Shown piece after piece: positions 25,691 to 35,391 of a DNA stretch of 64,000 nucleotides. Position 1 is the first letter of the stretch. Every line of letters begins with the position of its first letter. Origin of the DNA: an uncultured Paracoccaceae bacterium. GTDB taxonomy: Bacteria; Pseudomonadota; Alphaproteobacteria; Rhodobacterales; Rhodobacteraceae. Below the pieces are notes generated by a model that saw only the letters and a list, made by a program, of their open reading frames with translations, was not told the DNA's origin and ran no database searches. The stretch covers positions 101,495-165,494 of the forward strand of contig CALKXV010000004.1 of NCBI GenBank assembly GCA_938005545.1, written 5' to 3'. A program made the translations under genes and the position numbers.

Positions 25691-26239
25691 ATGCGCATTC
25701 TTGCACTTGTTGCGGCCACAGCTGTAATCGCCTTACCTGCTTTCGCCGCGGACGATGATCCGACACCTCCTAAACCGACTGAGACGACAAAGGCTTGCAA
25801 AGACGGTCAAATCTTTGACGATAAAACAAAAACTTGTCTGGATGCCGACAAAGAATCTTTCAACGACAATGATCGTTACGATGCGGTACGCGAATTGGCC
25901 TATGCGGGCGCATACGACCGCGCATTGAAGGTCATATCTTCGGCCGACAACCCGAAAGACCCGCGGTTCCTAAACTATCGCGGCTTCGTTCACCGCAAAA
26001 CCGGCAACGTAAGCGCTGCTATGGCCTTCTACCACGCCGCTCTGCGCATTGACCCCGACTACATCCTTGCACGGTCCTACATGGGCATGGGCTTGGCTTC
26101 CATGGGCCACAAAGCTGCTGCCAAAGCGCAGCTGGAAGAAATCGCACTGCGTGGCGGAACCGACACGTGGGCCTATGCAGCGTTAGACGCCGCTTTGAAT
26201 GGAAAAACCGAGGCTGCGTACGAACGCAACCTCGACTGA
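25691..26239 (+). CDS. Exported TPR-repeat protein
   Basis: A 182-residue protein with a signal peptide (residues 1-20, ending PAFAA), a short proline/threonine linker, then at least two tetratricopeptide repeats (YAGAYDRALKVISSAD, FLNYRGFVHRKTGNVSAAM). Likely periplasmic and a scaffold for another protein; partner unknown. The ATG at 25691 was chosen because AAGGAG lies upstream and it starts the signal peptide. Its stop is 1 bp from the convergent M16 gene. Confidence 0.8.
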   Translation: MRILALVAATAVIALPAFAADDDPTPPKPTETTKACKDGQIFDDKTKTCLDADKESFNDNDRYDAVRELAYAGAYDRALKVISSADNPKDPRFLNYRGFVHRKTGNVSAAMAFYHAALRIDPDYILARSYMGMGLASMGHKAAAKAQLEEIALRGGTDTWAYAALDAALNGKTEAAYERNLD

Positions 26240-26240
26240 C

Positions 26241-27554
26241 CTAGTTGACGTTCTCAAGATTGTCAGGGCGTCCGACGACCACAAAACGGAGATCATCGGG
26301 GCGGTATATCCGCTTCACCACCCGGCGAATATCTTCCAGCGTAACAGCGTTTACCTTGTCATTCCGTGTCTTGACATAATCGAGCCCCAAACCATCAATC
26401 TGCATACCAACCAGAATGCGAGCAATACCAGCATTGCTGTCGAAACGAAGGGGATAGGCACCTGTCAGATAGGTTTTAGCCTCATTCAATTCGGTCTCGG
26501 TCAAGCCGTTTTCGGCAATCTTCGCCCATTCCTGACGGATCACATCAATCGCTTCGGCCATCCGGTCGTTGGCAGAAGCAAGCTGCCCAGCTACCAAGTG
26601 GGCCCGGTCATAGACCGCCAGATACGACCCGACGCCATAGGTCAAACCACGTTTTTCGCGCACCTCAAGGCTAAGACGCGACTGACGGCCAGAACCGCCA
26701 AAAACCTGATTTGCGACGAAAGCCGGAAAGAAATCAGGGTCTTCGCGCGGGATGCCTTCATGTCCGAAGAGCGCGACAGACTGCGGCGTATCGAATGGCA
26801 CAACGGTTATTCCGCCCGTCAACGTCAGGTCTGCATCATTGGGCAGTGGCGCGCCTTCGGCCCGGACATCACCCAAAAGCGTATCAAGAAGCTCGCCAAG
26901 TTCTTCGGCCGTGATATCGCCAGCGGCCGCAACATACATGCGATCGCGGGCAATCGTATCTTCGAAGGCATGGACGACGTCTTGGCGGGTCAGCGCGGTT
27001 ACGCTTTCTGTCGTGCCGTTGTTCATCGAGCTATATGGATGATCGCCATAGGCCATCGCATTAAAATTGATGGCAGCGATATTGTTTGGGTCGCCCTCTT
27101 CGCTGCGAAGCCCCGACAACACCTGCCCACGCACACGGTCAACGGCGTCCTGATCAAACCGAGGTGACACAAGGGCTTTGCGCAAAAGCGCGACCGCTTC
27201 ATCGCGGTTCTCGGTCAAAAACCGCGATGTGACAGACAGGCTATCGCGCCCGGCATTGAACCTGAAGCTGGCTGCCAGATCATCCCGCGCCCTGGCAAAA
27301 CCTTGGGCATCCAGATCCTCTGCGCCTTCTTCGATCAATCCCGTCATAAGATTAACAGCACCGCGCTTGCCGGGCCGGTCCAAACTCGCACCGCCCTGAA
27401 ACCGGATTTCGAGAGCAACAAACGGGATCGAATGTTCTTCGACCAGCCACGCGGTTATCCCACCCGGCGACGTGACTTCCTGAATGTCGGCAGCCGCGCG
27501 AAGCGGTGCCGACAGGGCAAATGTCGCAACAAATGCAAGGATAAAGCGGATCAT
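26241..27554 (-). CDS. M16-family protein, non-catalytic subunit
   Basis: A 437-residue exported M16 peptidase homologue without the zinc motif HxxEH. It has a signal peptide (1-20). It keeps the substrate-binding R/Y region in the second half (EVREKRGLTYGVGSYL). In two-gene M16 systems one protein carries zinc and the other completes the chamber; this would be the latter. Its ATG overlaps the stop of the HxxEH partner by 4 bp (ATGA), supporting a complex made in equal amounts. Confidence 0.87.
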   Translation of the reverse strand: MIRFILAFVATFALSAPLRAAADIQEVTSPGGITAWLVEEHSIPFVALEIRFQGGASLDRPGKRGAVNLMTGLIEEGAEDLDAQGFARARDDLAASFRFNAGRDSLSVTSRFLTENRDEAVALLRKALVSPRFDQDAVDRVRGQVLSGLRSEEGDPNNIAAINFNAMAYGDHPYSSMNNGTTESVTALTRQDVVHAFEDTIARDRMYVAAAGDITAEELGELLDTLLGDVRAEGAPLPNDADLTLTGGITVVPFDTPQSVALFGHEGIPREDPDFFPAFVANQVFGGSGRQSRLSLEVREKRGLTYGVGSYLAVYDRAHLVAGQLASANDRMAEAIDVIRQEWAKIAENGLTETELNEAKTYLTGAYPLRFDSNAGIARILVGMQIDGLGLDYVKTRNDKVNAVTLEDIRRVVKRIYRPDDLRFVVVGRPDNLENVN

Positions 27555-28885
27555 TGCGCCACCTCCGGTGATCTAACAATTCCGGTGACGGACCGTTTTC
27601 GGTCCAGGAAATTTTTGGCGGCGGCAAGGATATCTTCTTCGGTCACCGCTTCGATCAAATCTGGCCATTCCTCGACGTCGTCTAGCGTCAGCCCGACGGT
27701 AAGCGCACGACCGTATCTGTTAGCTATACTGGACACATTATCGCTGGCATAGATTTCAGAGGCTCGAAAGCTCATCTTGATGCGTTCGAGCTGTTCGTCA
27801 TCCACACCTTCTTTCAGAAATTCAGCAATGGCGGCGTCCAGCAAGCTTTCGGCCTCGTCCAAGCTGACATCCGGTACAGGCACAATGGCCAACCCGAATG
27901 TCGCGTTGTCCGTAGTAAGACCGTTGTACCAAGCCGAGGTATATACTGCCTTGGGGTTCTCAAACTGCAACTTTTTCGCCAGCACCGATGTGGTGGATGA
28001 TCCGCCCAAGACACGACCCAACAGCGTCAAGGCTGCGGCGTCTTTCTGATCGCCTGTGTTACGTTCTGGAACCAGATACACTCTGGATACATAATCGCTG
28101 CCGATCCTGGGGTCAGCATACCGCAAACGGCGCTCGGCCAACTGGGGCGGCTCAGAAGGTCGGTTTCGCTCAACGATGGCAGGGTTAGGTGCGATTACAC
28201 CGTAATGTTTCTCGGCCAACGCTTTCACTTCATCAGGATCTACATCACCTGCGACCACAAGGATCGCGTTGTTAGGACCATAGTGTTTCTCATAAAAGGC
28301 GTTGGCGTCTTCAAGCGTCAGTGAATCCGCTTCGTGTTTCCAGCCGATGATCGGAATGCCGTAGGGGTGATTTAGGTAAAGCGCGGCGTAAAGCTGTTCG
28401 TTGAACAAGGCACCGGCGTCGTTTTCCGTGCGTTGGTTCCTTTCTTCGATGACCACGTCGCGTTCGGTGACGATATCGCCTTCGACCAAGGCCAAACCAT
28501 CCATTCGGCTGGCTTCCATGCCCATCACAAGATCCAAACGGTCTGCGGCGATGCGCTGAAAGTATCCAGTGTAATCATAGGACGTGAACGCGTTGTCGCT
28601 GCCACCGTTTCTGGCCACGGTATCGCTCAACTCGCCGGACGCCAGTTCGTCTGTTGCCTTGAACATCAGATGCTCAAGGTAATGCGCAATGCCGGATTTT
28701 CCGGGCGGTTCATCTGCGGAACCCACGCGATACCAGACCATATGTACCACAACGGGCGCGCGATGATCTTCCAGCACGATGGCTTCAAGTCCATTGTCCA
28801 GGGTGAAAGTTGTCACGCCTTCTGCACGAAGCGAGGCGGGGACGAATACCAGAGCCGCTGCGATTGCAGCATGGGCGAGACGCAT
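27551..28885 (-). CDS. M16-family zinc metallopeptidase, catalytic subunit
   Basis: A 444-residue exported zinc peptidase, likely periplasmic, degrading peptides such as cleaved signal or bacteriocin-like peptides in known relatives. The inverted zinc motif is HYLEH (in GIAHYLEHLMFKATDEL), with the downstream glutamate region in VIEERNQRTEND. Residues 1-20 are a signal peptide (MRLAHAAIAAALVFVPAS). The ATG at 28885 has AAAGGA before it and starts the signal peptide; the open frame extends 57 bp further upstream. Confidence 0.92.
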   Translation of the reverse strand: MRLAHAAIAAALVFVPASLRAEGVTTFTLDNGLEAIVLEDHRAPVVVHMVWYRVGSADEPPGKSGIAHYLEHLMFKATDELASGELSDTVARNGGSDNAFTSYDYTGYFQRIAADRLDLVMGMEASRMDGLALVEGDIVTERDVVIEERNQRTENDAGALFNEQLYAALYLNHPYGIPIIGWKHEADSLTLEDANAFYEKHYGPNNAILVVAGDVDPDEVKALAEKHYGVIAPNPAIVERNRPSEPPQLAERRLRYADPRIGSDYVSRVYLVPERNTGDQKDAAALTLLGRVLGGSSTTSVLAKKLQFENPKAVYTSAWYNGLTTDNATFGLAIVPVPDVSLDEAESLLDAAIAEFLKEGVDDEQLERIKMSFRASEIYASDNVSSIANRYGRALTVGLTLDDVEEWPDLIEAVTEEDILAAAKNFLDRKRSVTGIVRSPEVAQ

Positions 28886-28968
28886 GAACAGTCCTTTCAG
28901 GTCGTATCCGCATACAAATGGTGTAAAGTCAGAGCCATTCAACTTGAATTTTACGTGATGACCTATAC

Positions 28969-29472
28969 CTATTGCTCAGGTGGGACAGCCGGCGTGCGCA
29001 CTCCGGCACGCCTTAAACGATCCAATTCGCCATATTGATCAAGCGACATGAAGTCATAAGCCTGGAAATACACATTTACGTCGAACAGGCGTTCCAGAAA
29101 CAACCCACGGTTATTCCGACGAAATTCGGCGTCTGTCGCGGCCAGTTCGGGCCGTATCTGCGGGTTTACGCCAAATCGTCCGGTATGAGCCAGCAACGCA
29201 CCGTCGTTCGATGCCCGCGACAGAACACCAGCGTTTCCACCAAGCGCGGCGGCAACGTCAAATTCCGGCGTGGGATCGGTGATATTGCTGCCACCCGGCG
29301 TCGGCGCGGGAAGGCTCGCCACATCTTCTGGAATTGTCAGTGGCTTAGTTGGAAGAACAGCAAATTCATCGGGGCCTTCGCCCGGCTCTTGCTTAATATT
29401 CAAAAGCCCATCGTCGTCACTGCACGCGGCTAGCGACAGGATCAGGCCAAGAAACAAAAATCGGTGCAGCAT
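28969..29472 (-). CDS. DUF3035 lipoprotein, BamF-like
   Basis: A 167-residue predicted outer-membrane lipoprotein. The lipobox LAAC ends at C17. Known DUF3035 members include BamF, an extra subunit of the outer-membrane protein assembly complex described in Caulobacter; I base the link on family memory. The C-terminal part (NRGLFLERLFDVNVYFQAYDFMSLDQY) is the conserved region. Start at 29472 with GGAGACG upstream. It sits between lspA, the lipoprotein signal peptidase, and the M16 pair, all envelope functions on one strand. Confidence 0.78.
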   Translation of the reverse strand: MLHRFLFLGLILSLAACSDDDGLLNIKQEPGEGPDEFAVLPTKPLTIPEDVASLPAPTPGGSNITDPTPEFDVAAALGGNAGVLSRASNDGALLAHTGRFGVNPQIRPELAATDAEFRRNNRGLFLERLFDVNVYFQAYDFMSLDQYGELDRLRRAGVRTPAVPPEQ

Positions 29473-29532
29473 AGTCGTCTCCGAAACTTCACCCATGTTC
29501 TAAGCATGTTTCGCCTAAGAAGAAAGGCTGGG

Positions 29533-30003
29533 TTAACCCGGTTCGCCCTCACCGTTTGTCAGAAAGATCAATCCAAGCGCACCCATGAATATCGCGATGT
29601 CGGCCACGTTGAACGAATACGGGTTGTCATAACCACAACAGGAGGGATTCAAAAAGTCCGCCACAGCTCCGTACACTACGCGATCAATCACATTGCCAAC
29701 GGCTCCTCCGATCACCATTCCTGCGGAGAATTGAACCAGCAGTTTCGGCCTGTCGCGCATCATCCACCAAATAATCCAAAGACAGATCAGTGCAGCTAGT
29801 CCAATCAAAACCCAGCGGTTCGCCAATGGAATGCCAAAGTTGATCCCTTCGTTCCAAGCCATTCGGAATAAGATGTACGGCTGATAAATCAGGATCGTGC
29901 CTACTTCCTTCAGGTTCATAGCGTGAACGACGATCAGTTTGGTGATCTGATCAAGGACAGCGATGAAAATCGCCATGCGGGTGAAGGGGGCTAAGCTGCG
30001 CAT
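29533..30003 (-). CDS. lspA: Lipoprotein signal peptidase (signal peptidase II)
   Basis: An inner-membrane aspartyl peptidase of 156 residues that cleaves the signal peptide of lipoproteins before the lipidated cysteine. Four hydrophobic segments are visible. The catalytic aspartates are in [11 protein letters not shown] and FNVADIAI, and the conserved NEGINFG loop is present. Its ATG shares one base with the purH stop (TGATG), so it is translationally coupled. A DUF3035 lipoprotein, a likely substrate, is next. Confidence 0.95.
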   Translation of the reverse strand: MRSLAPFTRMAIFIAVLDQITKLIVVHAMNLKEVGTILIYQPYILFRMAWNEGINFGIPLANRWVLIGLAALICLWIIWWMMRDRPKLLVQFSAGMVIGGAVGNVIDRVVYGAVADFLNPSCCGYDNPYSFNVADIAIFMGALGLIFLTNGEGEPG

Positions 30004-31592
30004 CAGTGTCTGAAATGTCTCATACCGGTGAATACCATGGCAAGCCCTGCTTGGTTAGCCGTATCAATCACCGCATCGTCGCGCATGGAGCCACCAGGTT
30101 GGATGACCGCCTTTGCGCCTGCTTCTGCAGCCGCCAAAAGGCCATCGGGAAAGGGAAAGAATGCATCGGACGCGACAACCGAGCCTTCTGCAAGCAACGT
30201 ATCCAGCCCTAAATCGTCAGCCATGCGCTTCGCCTTCAGTGCGGCAATGGTCGAACTGTCTACGCGGCTCATCTGGCCTGCTCCGATGCCGACCGTGCCC
30301 AAGTCACGCGCATAGATGATGGCGTTAGATTTCACGTGTTTCGCAACGCGCCAAGCGAACAGCATATCGGCGATCTGAGACTCCGTTGGAGCCAATTTTG
30401 TAACGACCTTCAGATCTTCAGCACCAATTCGCCCCACATCGTCGTCCTGAAGCAACCAACCGCCAGACACCTGACGCGCCGCCAAGCGTGCTGCTTTCGG
30501 GTCTGGTAGCCCGCCGGTCGTCAGCAAGCGCAGGTTCTTCTTGGCCGCAAAAACCGCTCTGGCCTCGTCTGTTGCATCTGGGGCAATCACCACTTCGGTC
30601 AGAATGCCGGTCATCGCCTGCGCAGTTTCTGCGTCCAGCGTGCCATTGAGCGCAATGATCCCCCCAAAAGCCGACGTTCGATCACAGTCGAAGGCTCTCT
30701 GATAGGCATCCGCGAAGGAAGACCCACGCGCCACACCACATGGATTGGCATGTTTGATGATTGCAACGACCGGCCCATCTTCTGGCGCAAATTCCGACAC
30801 CAGACGGAACGCGGCATCCGTGTCATTGATGTTGTTATAAGACAGCTCTTTGCCTTGGTGCTGTGTGGCGGTCGCAACCCCTGCAACCGCCGAACCATCG
30901 GTGTAAAATGCTGCCTCTTGATGCGGGTTCTCACCATAGCGCAACCCCTGCGCCTTGGTCCCGGCAAAGACACGACGACGCGGCGATGTTTCATTCAGCT
31001 CAGATGCCATCCATGTCGAAACAGAAGCATCATAAGCCCCCGTGCGCGCATAGGCCGTCAGTGCCAGTTTTTGGCGGAAGGCATAGCTGGTCTGACCATC
31101 GTTCCCGTCCAGTTCCTCAAGGACAGAAGCATAGTCTTCAACATCCACAACGACATTCACAAACCCGTGGTTCTTTGCCGCTGCCCGGATCATCGCGGGG
31201 CCACCAATGTCAATGTTTTCAATTGCGGTCGCATAATCCGCACCCGCCGCGACGGTTGCCTCAAAGGGATACAAATTCACAACCAAAAGATCTATTGCCC
31301 CGATCCCATGCGCCTCCATTGACGCCACGTGATCCGCTTCATCGCGCCGGGCCAAAAGCCCACCATGTACGACGGGGTGCAAGGTTTTCACCCGACCGTC
31401 CATCATTTCTGGGAAGCCCGTCAGATCGGCCACGTCGGTCACTGCCAAACCGGCATCCCGCAAGGCTGCGGCTGTGCCGCCTGTCGACACCAAATCAATG
31501 TTTTGAGCAGACAATGCGCGGGCAAATTCCACCAGCCCGGTTTTGTCAGACACAGATAGTAAAGCGCGGCGCACCGGCTGTAGGTCGGTCAT
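30003..31592 (-). CDS. purH: Bifunctional AICAR transformylase / IMP cyclohydrolase
   Basis: Catalyses the last two steps of de novo purine synthesis, AICAR to FAICAR and on to IMP. It is 529 residues long, normal for PurH. The N-terminal MGS-like cyclohydrolase domain ([37 protein letters not shown]) is followed by the transformylase domain ([11 protein letters not shown]). The ATG at 31592 has GAGAGGAA upstream; the open frame extends further but into the heparinase-like gene. In order with rsmB and heparinase upstream and lspA overlapping downstream. Confidence 0.97.
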   Translation of the reverse strand: MTDLQPVRRALLSVSDKTGLVEFARALSAQNIDLVSTGGTAAALRDAGLAVTDVADLTGFPEMMDGRVKTLHPVVHGGLLARRDEADHVASMEAHGIGAIDLLVVNLYPFEATVAAGADYATAIENIDIGGPAMIRAAAKNHGFVNVVVDVEDYASVLEELDGNDGQTSYAFRQKLALTAYARTGAYDASVSTWMASELNETSPRRRVFAGTKAQGLRYGENPHQEAAFYTDGSAVAGVATATQHQGKELSYNNINDTDAAFRLVSEFAPEDGPVVAIIKHANPCGVARGSSFADAYQRAFDCDRTSAFGGIIALNGTLDAETAQAMTGILTEVVIAPDATDEARAVFAAKKNLRLLTTGGLPDPKAARLAARQVSGGWLLQDDDVGRIGAEDLKVVTKLAPTESQIADMLFAWRVAKHVKSNAIIYARDLGTVGIGAGQMSRVDSSTIAALKAKRMADDLGLDTLLAEGSVVASDAFFPFPDGLLAAAEAGAKAVIQPGGSMRDDAVIDTANQAGLAMVFTGMRHFRH

Positions 31593-31611
31593 AAAGCTTA
31601 GTTCCTCTCGC

Positions 31612-33363
31612 TCACTCCAACTGTAGCTCGTCTTCGTTGGAATAGTCGCGGACCGCCATAGGCGTGTCCTGCGCTTTTGCCAAAGACCAGCTAACGCGGG
31701 TGGCATACTCCATGGCTTGGCCAGAGAGAACGATCTGTTTGGTCGCACGTGGAGAAAGTCGCGATTTTTCTAGATAGACACTGGAATCAAGGGTCATTTG
31801 AACCGATCCGCGCGGTCGAAAGATCCAAATCTCGCCGCTTTTCAAGGCCATCGATACAGCAGAGCCGTTCAAATCAACTTCAGCATCCACATCCGGGTGC
31901 AAATGAAACCGGATCGAAAAGGCGACGCCCTCGAACTTCGATTTGTCATAAACCATGTCAAAACGTCGTTTTTCGGCCGGTTCAATCGCCAAAAGAACGT
32001 CCTCGCCACGCAGTTCGCGCCCCTCAAAACCGATGTGCATGGTGCGCACATGGGTCAATCCGTGGCTGGCCAAGTATCCGTTGTGGCCCACAACAAGCCT
32101 TGTACCACCTTCAACTTCGATCCGCTCGAAGCGAACGTCATTGGGTGCGTCGACCAAAAGTTCCGTCTTGTGCCCGGACACAACGCCAGCAACGCCCAGT
32201 CGCGACGACGAATATCCCTCAATCCCAAGGGTTGAATGGCTGGGCGTGGCACGGCCTGCCCTTCGCCAGTTCTTCCCGAAGGTTGCGCCCGACCCGCAAT
32301 TCACGATCAAAGGCCTGCGCCCGCTGGTCAATTCAAACGCCAAAGTCGATGCGTGCGCATTACCTGACGCCTCGGGGCGTGGCGGGGGCGCTGCATCCAC
32401 CACGATGCTGGTTCGACCATGGGCAATGCGTGCAAACCCCATCGACAACCCGTGGCCCGGCGCACTTCGAACACCAGCTGTTGCAAGCGCCCGGTCCAAC
32501 CGGCCTTCCAATCCGCGACCGCCGCCATGGAACCGCGCCAAACTGCCATCCGAATGGCGAAGCGATCTCAGAACCGGCGCAATCGCGTGGATCGCCGCCA
32601 AATGTTCTTCGCCGGGCATGCGCCCTGCATCCTGAAGCGCGGCCGCAGCCCAATTGAGTAAGGTGAAAACTTCTAGCAATTCCTCGGGGTTTCGCGTCGA
32701 TAGCCCGCCATCACTGTCAATCTCAGAACGACATTCCCGCGCCAAGGCCCGCATGGCCGTGCCCACGTGCCGGTCCATGCCGCTCAGCGCCAAACCCGCA
32801 TAGACCAAACCGGTCAAAGCCTCAAAACGCGGCAATCCAGGCGTTGCGGCCCGCCAACGGCGTGACAAAAATATCGTCTGGGCCGCCAGCGAGCGAAAGT
32901 ATGCCTCGCTCACCTGCTTGTCTTGCCCGTTCAGCAGCAAAATCGCGTGGTTGATCCACCGGATCAGACGTCGCCCCGTCAGGTCAGGCGTCCACCCTGC
33001 CCCTTTTCCCGATCCATACCGGTGCACCCAATCGTGTGTCCATTCCTGTGCGCGCTTCGTTGCATGTACATCGCCAACGGCGGCCAAATCATCCAACCAT
33101 GTGCAGCCATGCAATTCTGCTTCAAACACACCGTCCGGCATCGGAAGTTCCCAGATGTTGGTTGACGGTGCCTGCACCAAATAACCTGCGAACAGAAAGT
33201 TCCCACCCGTGATCTGGCGACCACGTGCGAACACGCCAATCGTTCGTGGTTCCGGGGTCGAGGTAAAAGCCGTCGCAGGTCGCGACAAAGATGCGCCCCG
33301 CGCATGAGCCCGGTTCATCCAGCGCGTTTTACGCGCAGACCAACTTTCCTTTTCTGACGCCAC
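31612..33363 (-). CDS. Heparinase II/III-like protein
   Basis: A 583-residue protein with an N-terminal alpha/alpha toroid-like part and a C-terminal Heparinase II/III-like beta region ([33 protein letters not shown]). Relatives lyse acidic polysaccharides, but alphaproteobacterial copies beside purH have no proven substrate. No signal peptide is visible, so it may act in the cytoplasm on an imported or internal polymer. The start is a GTG at 33361-33363 with GGGAGG about 10 bp upstream. The rsmB-heparinase-purH order is conserved in the group as I recall. Confidence 0.85.
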   Translation of the reverse strand: MASEKESWSARKTRWMNRAHARGASLSRPATAFTSTPEPRTIGVFARGRQITGGNFLFAGYLVQAPSTNIWELPMPDGVFEAELHGCTWLDDLAAVGDVHATKRAQEWTHDWVHRYGSGKGAGWTPDLTGRRLIRWINHAILLLNGQDKQVSEAYFRSLAAQTIFLSRRWRAATPGLPRFEALTGLVYAGLALSGMDRHVGTAMRALARECRSEIDSDGGLSTRNPEELLEVFTLLNWAAAALQDAGRMPGEEHLAAIHAIAPVLRSLRHSDGSLARFHGGGRGLEGRLDRALATAGVRSAPGHGLSMGFARIAHGRTSIVVDAAPPPRPEASGNAHASTLAFELTSGRRPLIVNCGSGATFGKNWRRAGRATPSHSTLGIEGYSSSRLGVAGVVSGHKTELLVDAPNDVRFERIEVEGGTRLVVGHNGYLASHGLTHVRTMHIGFEGRELRGEDVLLAIEPAEKRRFDMVYDKSKFEGVAFSIRFHLHPDVDAEVDLNGSAVSMALKSGEIWIFRPRGSVQMTLDSSVYLEKSRLSPRATKQIVLSGQAMEYATRVSWSLAKAQDTPMAVRDYSNEDELQLE

Positions 33364-33431
33364 CTACGATCTGCCTCCCTGCTCGTTTTCCGAGCCTTTG
33401 AGACAAATGATAGCCAATGCACCCTATGCTG

Positions 33432-34691
33432 TCATGACCGTTTTTCGAGACAGGCGATAAAGAACCCGTCAATCCCGCCAACGTCTGCCCAATGATCGGG
33501 GCGAAGCCGAAGGGTTCCGGCCTCGGTAAGCCATTTGGGATCGATCCAATCGGCCTGCACCGGGCGAATAGAAACGCCCTTATGGCGCGTCAACGCAGCC
33601 TCGATTTGCGCCTCGCCTTCTTCGGGGAACAACGAACAGGTGCAATATATCATCCGTCCGCCGGGCTTGAGCCAACTGACAGCGCGTCCAATCAGCTGTT
33701 CTTGCAGGGCGACCAATGTGTCGATCCCGCTGCCATCGCGGGCGTGGGCCAAATCGGGATGGCGGCGCAATGTGCCCGAAGCTGAACAAGGTGCATCCAG
33801 CAGAATGGCGTCAAAGGGTTGATCAGGCTGCCATTTCAATGCGTCAGCAATGACACACTCAGCGTTTAAACCCGTCCGCTCCAAGTTCTCTGTGACACGC
33901 GTCATCCGGTCTTTCGACACATCAAGCGCCGTGACCGTCGCGCCGGTTGCGGCCAGTTGCATGGTTTTTCCACCGGGTGCCGCGCATAAATCCAGAACGG
34001 TTTCACCGGTTTGCGCCGACAACAGGCGTGCACCAATGCTTGCGCCGGCATCCTGAACCCACCATGCGCCGTCGTTGAAGCCTTCCATAGCCGAAACCTG
34101 ACCCACGGATTGAAGGCGCAACCCTCCATCCGCCCGGATATCCGCGCCCAACGTTTCGGCCCAGATAGCCGCGTCCTCAGATGGCTTCAGACTCAGGTCC
34201 AAAGGTGGCTCAGCGGCAAAAACCGTTTCCATCGCGGTCACGCTCTCTTTGCCCCAAGCCTTGGTCAGCCGTTTTTTAAGCCACTTCGGCAACCCAGGAA
34301 GCGGCGTGTCCTCCCAAACAGGGTCGCGGCGTTGAAGGCTTCGAAGCACGGCGTTCACAAAACCTGCTTTGGACCGTGCTGTCAAAGACACAGCCGCGTC
34401 CACAGCGGCGTGTTCCGGCGCACCAACGACATAAATTTCGTAAATCGCAAGTCGCAACACATTCAGCACCGCGTCTTCAGGCTTCATCCGTAAATGCGGC
34501 CCAAGTAGCCGATCAGCCCGGCCTGCCCAACGAAGCGCACCAGTAGCCAAACGTCCGACACGCGCGCGATCGCTTGCTTCCATGCCGTCAGTCAGGCGCG
34601 GAAGTGCCTCGCTCAAAAGTCGCCCTTCGCTGGTCACCGCGTTCATCGCGTGAACCGCTACTTTTCGTGCCTCTAAGCCCGCCTTCGCCAT
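33432..34691 (-). CDS. rsmB: 16S rRNA (cytosine-C5) methyltransferase, RsmB type
   Basis: A 419-residue enzyme that uses S-adenosylmethionine to methylate C967 of 16S rRNA. The N-terminal ~130 residues are NusB-like. The Rossmann methyltransferase domain contains the SAM site DLCAAPGGKTMQLA, DAPCSASGTLRRHPD with one active cysteine, and IYCTCSLFPEE with the nucleophilic cysteine. It is the most upstream gene of the leftward rsmB-heparinase-purH-lspA group and diverges from the DUF1674 gene. Confidence 0.93.
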   Translation of the reverse strand: MAKAGLEARKVAVHAMNAVTSEGRLLSEALPRLTDGMEASDRARVGRLATGALRWAGRADRLLGPHLRMKPEDAVLNVLRLAIYEIYVVGAPEHAAVDAAVSLTARSKAGFVNAVLRSLQRRDPVWEDTPLPGLPKWLKKRLTKAWGKESVTAMETVFAAEPPLDLSLKPSEDAAIWAETLGADIRADGGLRLQSVGQVSAMEGFNDGAWWVQDAGASIGARLLSAQTGETVLDLCAAPGGKTMQLAATGATVTALDVSKDRMTRVTENLERTGLNAECVIADALKWQPDQPFDAILLDAPCSASGTLRRHPDLAHARDGSGIDTLVALQEQLIGRAVSWLKPGGRMIYCTCSLFPEEGEAQIEAALTRHKGVSIRPVQADWIDPKWLTEAGTLRLRPDHWADVGGIDGFFIACLEKRS

Positions 34692-34758
34692 CGTCCTGCC
34701 TTGCCAGAAATTCGAAGCCCCCTATAACAGAAGGGTAGAAGGCCACAAGGAAACCCGC

Positions 34759-34938
34759 ATGTCTGTCCCAGCCCGCCCTGATTTGACGCCCGAGGCCCAG
34801 CGCGCTTTGGCCGAAGCCGAAGCCCGGCGCAAGGCAGCCAAGGATGAAACGCTCCCGAAAGAACTGGGCGGACGCGATGGACCGGAACCCGTTCGCTATG
34901 GCGACTGGGAGAAAAAAGGCCTGGCAATCGATTTCTGA
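34759..34938 (+). CDS. DUF1674 protein (SDHAF4-like)
   Basis: A 59-residue protein. The C-terminal motif ELGGRDGPEPVRYGDWEKKG ending in IDF is the hallmark of DUF1674, the family of succinate dehydrogenase assembly factor 4, which helps flavinated SdhA join the complex. The first half is an alanine- and arginine-rich helix. AAGGAAA lies before the ATG. No sdh gene is near, as is usual for this family. It is divergent from rsmB and convergent with the ABM monooxygenase gene. Confidence 0.88.
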   Translation: MSVPARPDLTPEAQRALAEAEARRKAAKDETLPKELGGRDGPEPVRYGDWEKKGLAIDF

Positions 34939-34947
34939 AGCGTCAGC

Positions 34948-35241
34948 CTATGGCCGATGAACATGCCCCATGATCCGCGCTTGTTTGTCTGCGATCATGT
35001 TTTCCACGCCCGCGCCGAATTCCTTAAAATGCGCGCTGGCCATATGATCGTCGAAGGCCGCCCGATCTTCATAGACTTCGTAAAGAAACACATGATCCGG
35101 CATGTCGTCATCCGTACAGATATCGAATTGATGACAACCGGCCTCTCGAGTGAGCGAATTTTTGGCCTGTAGATGCATCAGCGGCATGAACGTCTCCATA
35201 GAACCGGCAATCAATTTGAATTCGACGACAACTGCGATCAC
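34948..35241 (-). CDS. Antibiotic biosynthesis monooxygenase (ABM) domain protein
   Basis: A 97-residue single-domain protein of the dimeric alpha/beta-barrel ABM fold (VVVEFKLIAGSMETFMP, CHQFDICTDDD, FLYEVYEDRAAFDDHMAS). Relatives include YgiN-type quinol monooxygenases and heme-independent oxygenases. The DDHMAS...HFKEFG pattern is typical of the YgiN branch. Function here is uncertain. It appears to be transcribed alone. Confidence 0.85.
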   Translation of the reverse strand: MIAVVVEFKLIAGSMETFMPLMHLQAKNSLTREAGCHQFDICTDDDMPDHVFLYEVYEDRAAFDDHMASAHFKEFGAGVENMIADKQARIMGHVHRP

Positions 35242-35391
35242 TTGATTTCTCCTGCGGCAATGTACACTTCCTTTCGCTGCAGCTGTTCCCTGTCAACCAA
35301 TCTGCGCAAAAATTGCGTGACCCCATTGATTTAAAGTGGCTTTCCGGCGAGTTTGCCGCCACGCACTGGTCCAACAAAGGAAACCGACGAC

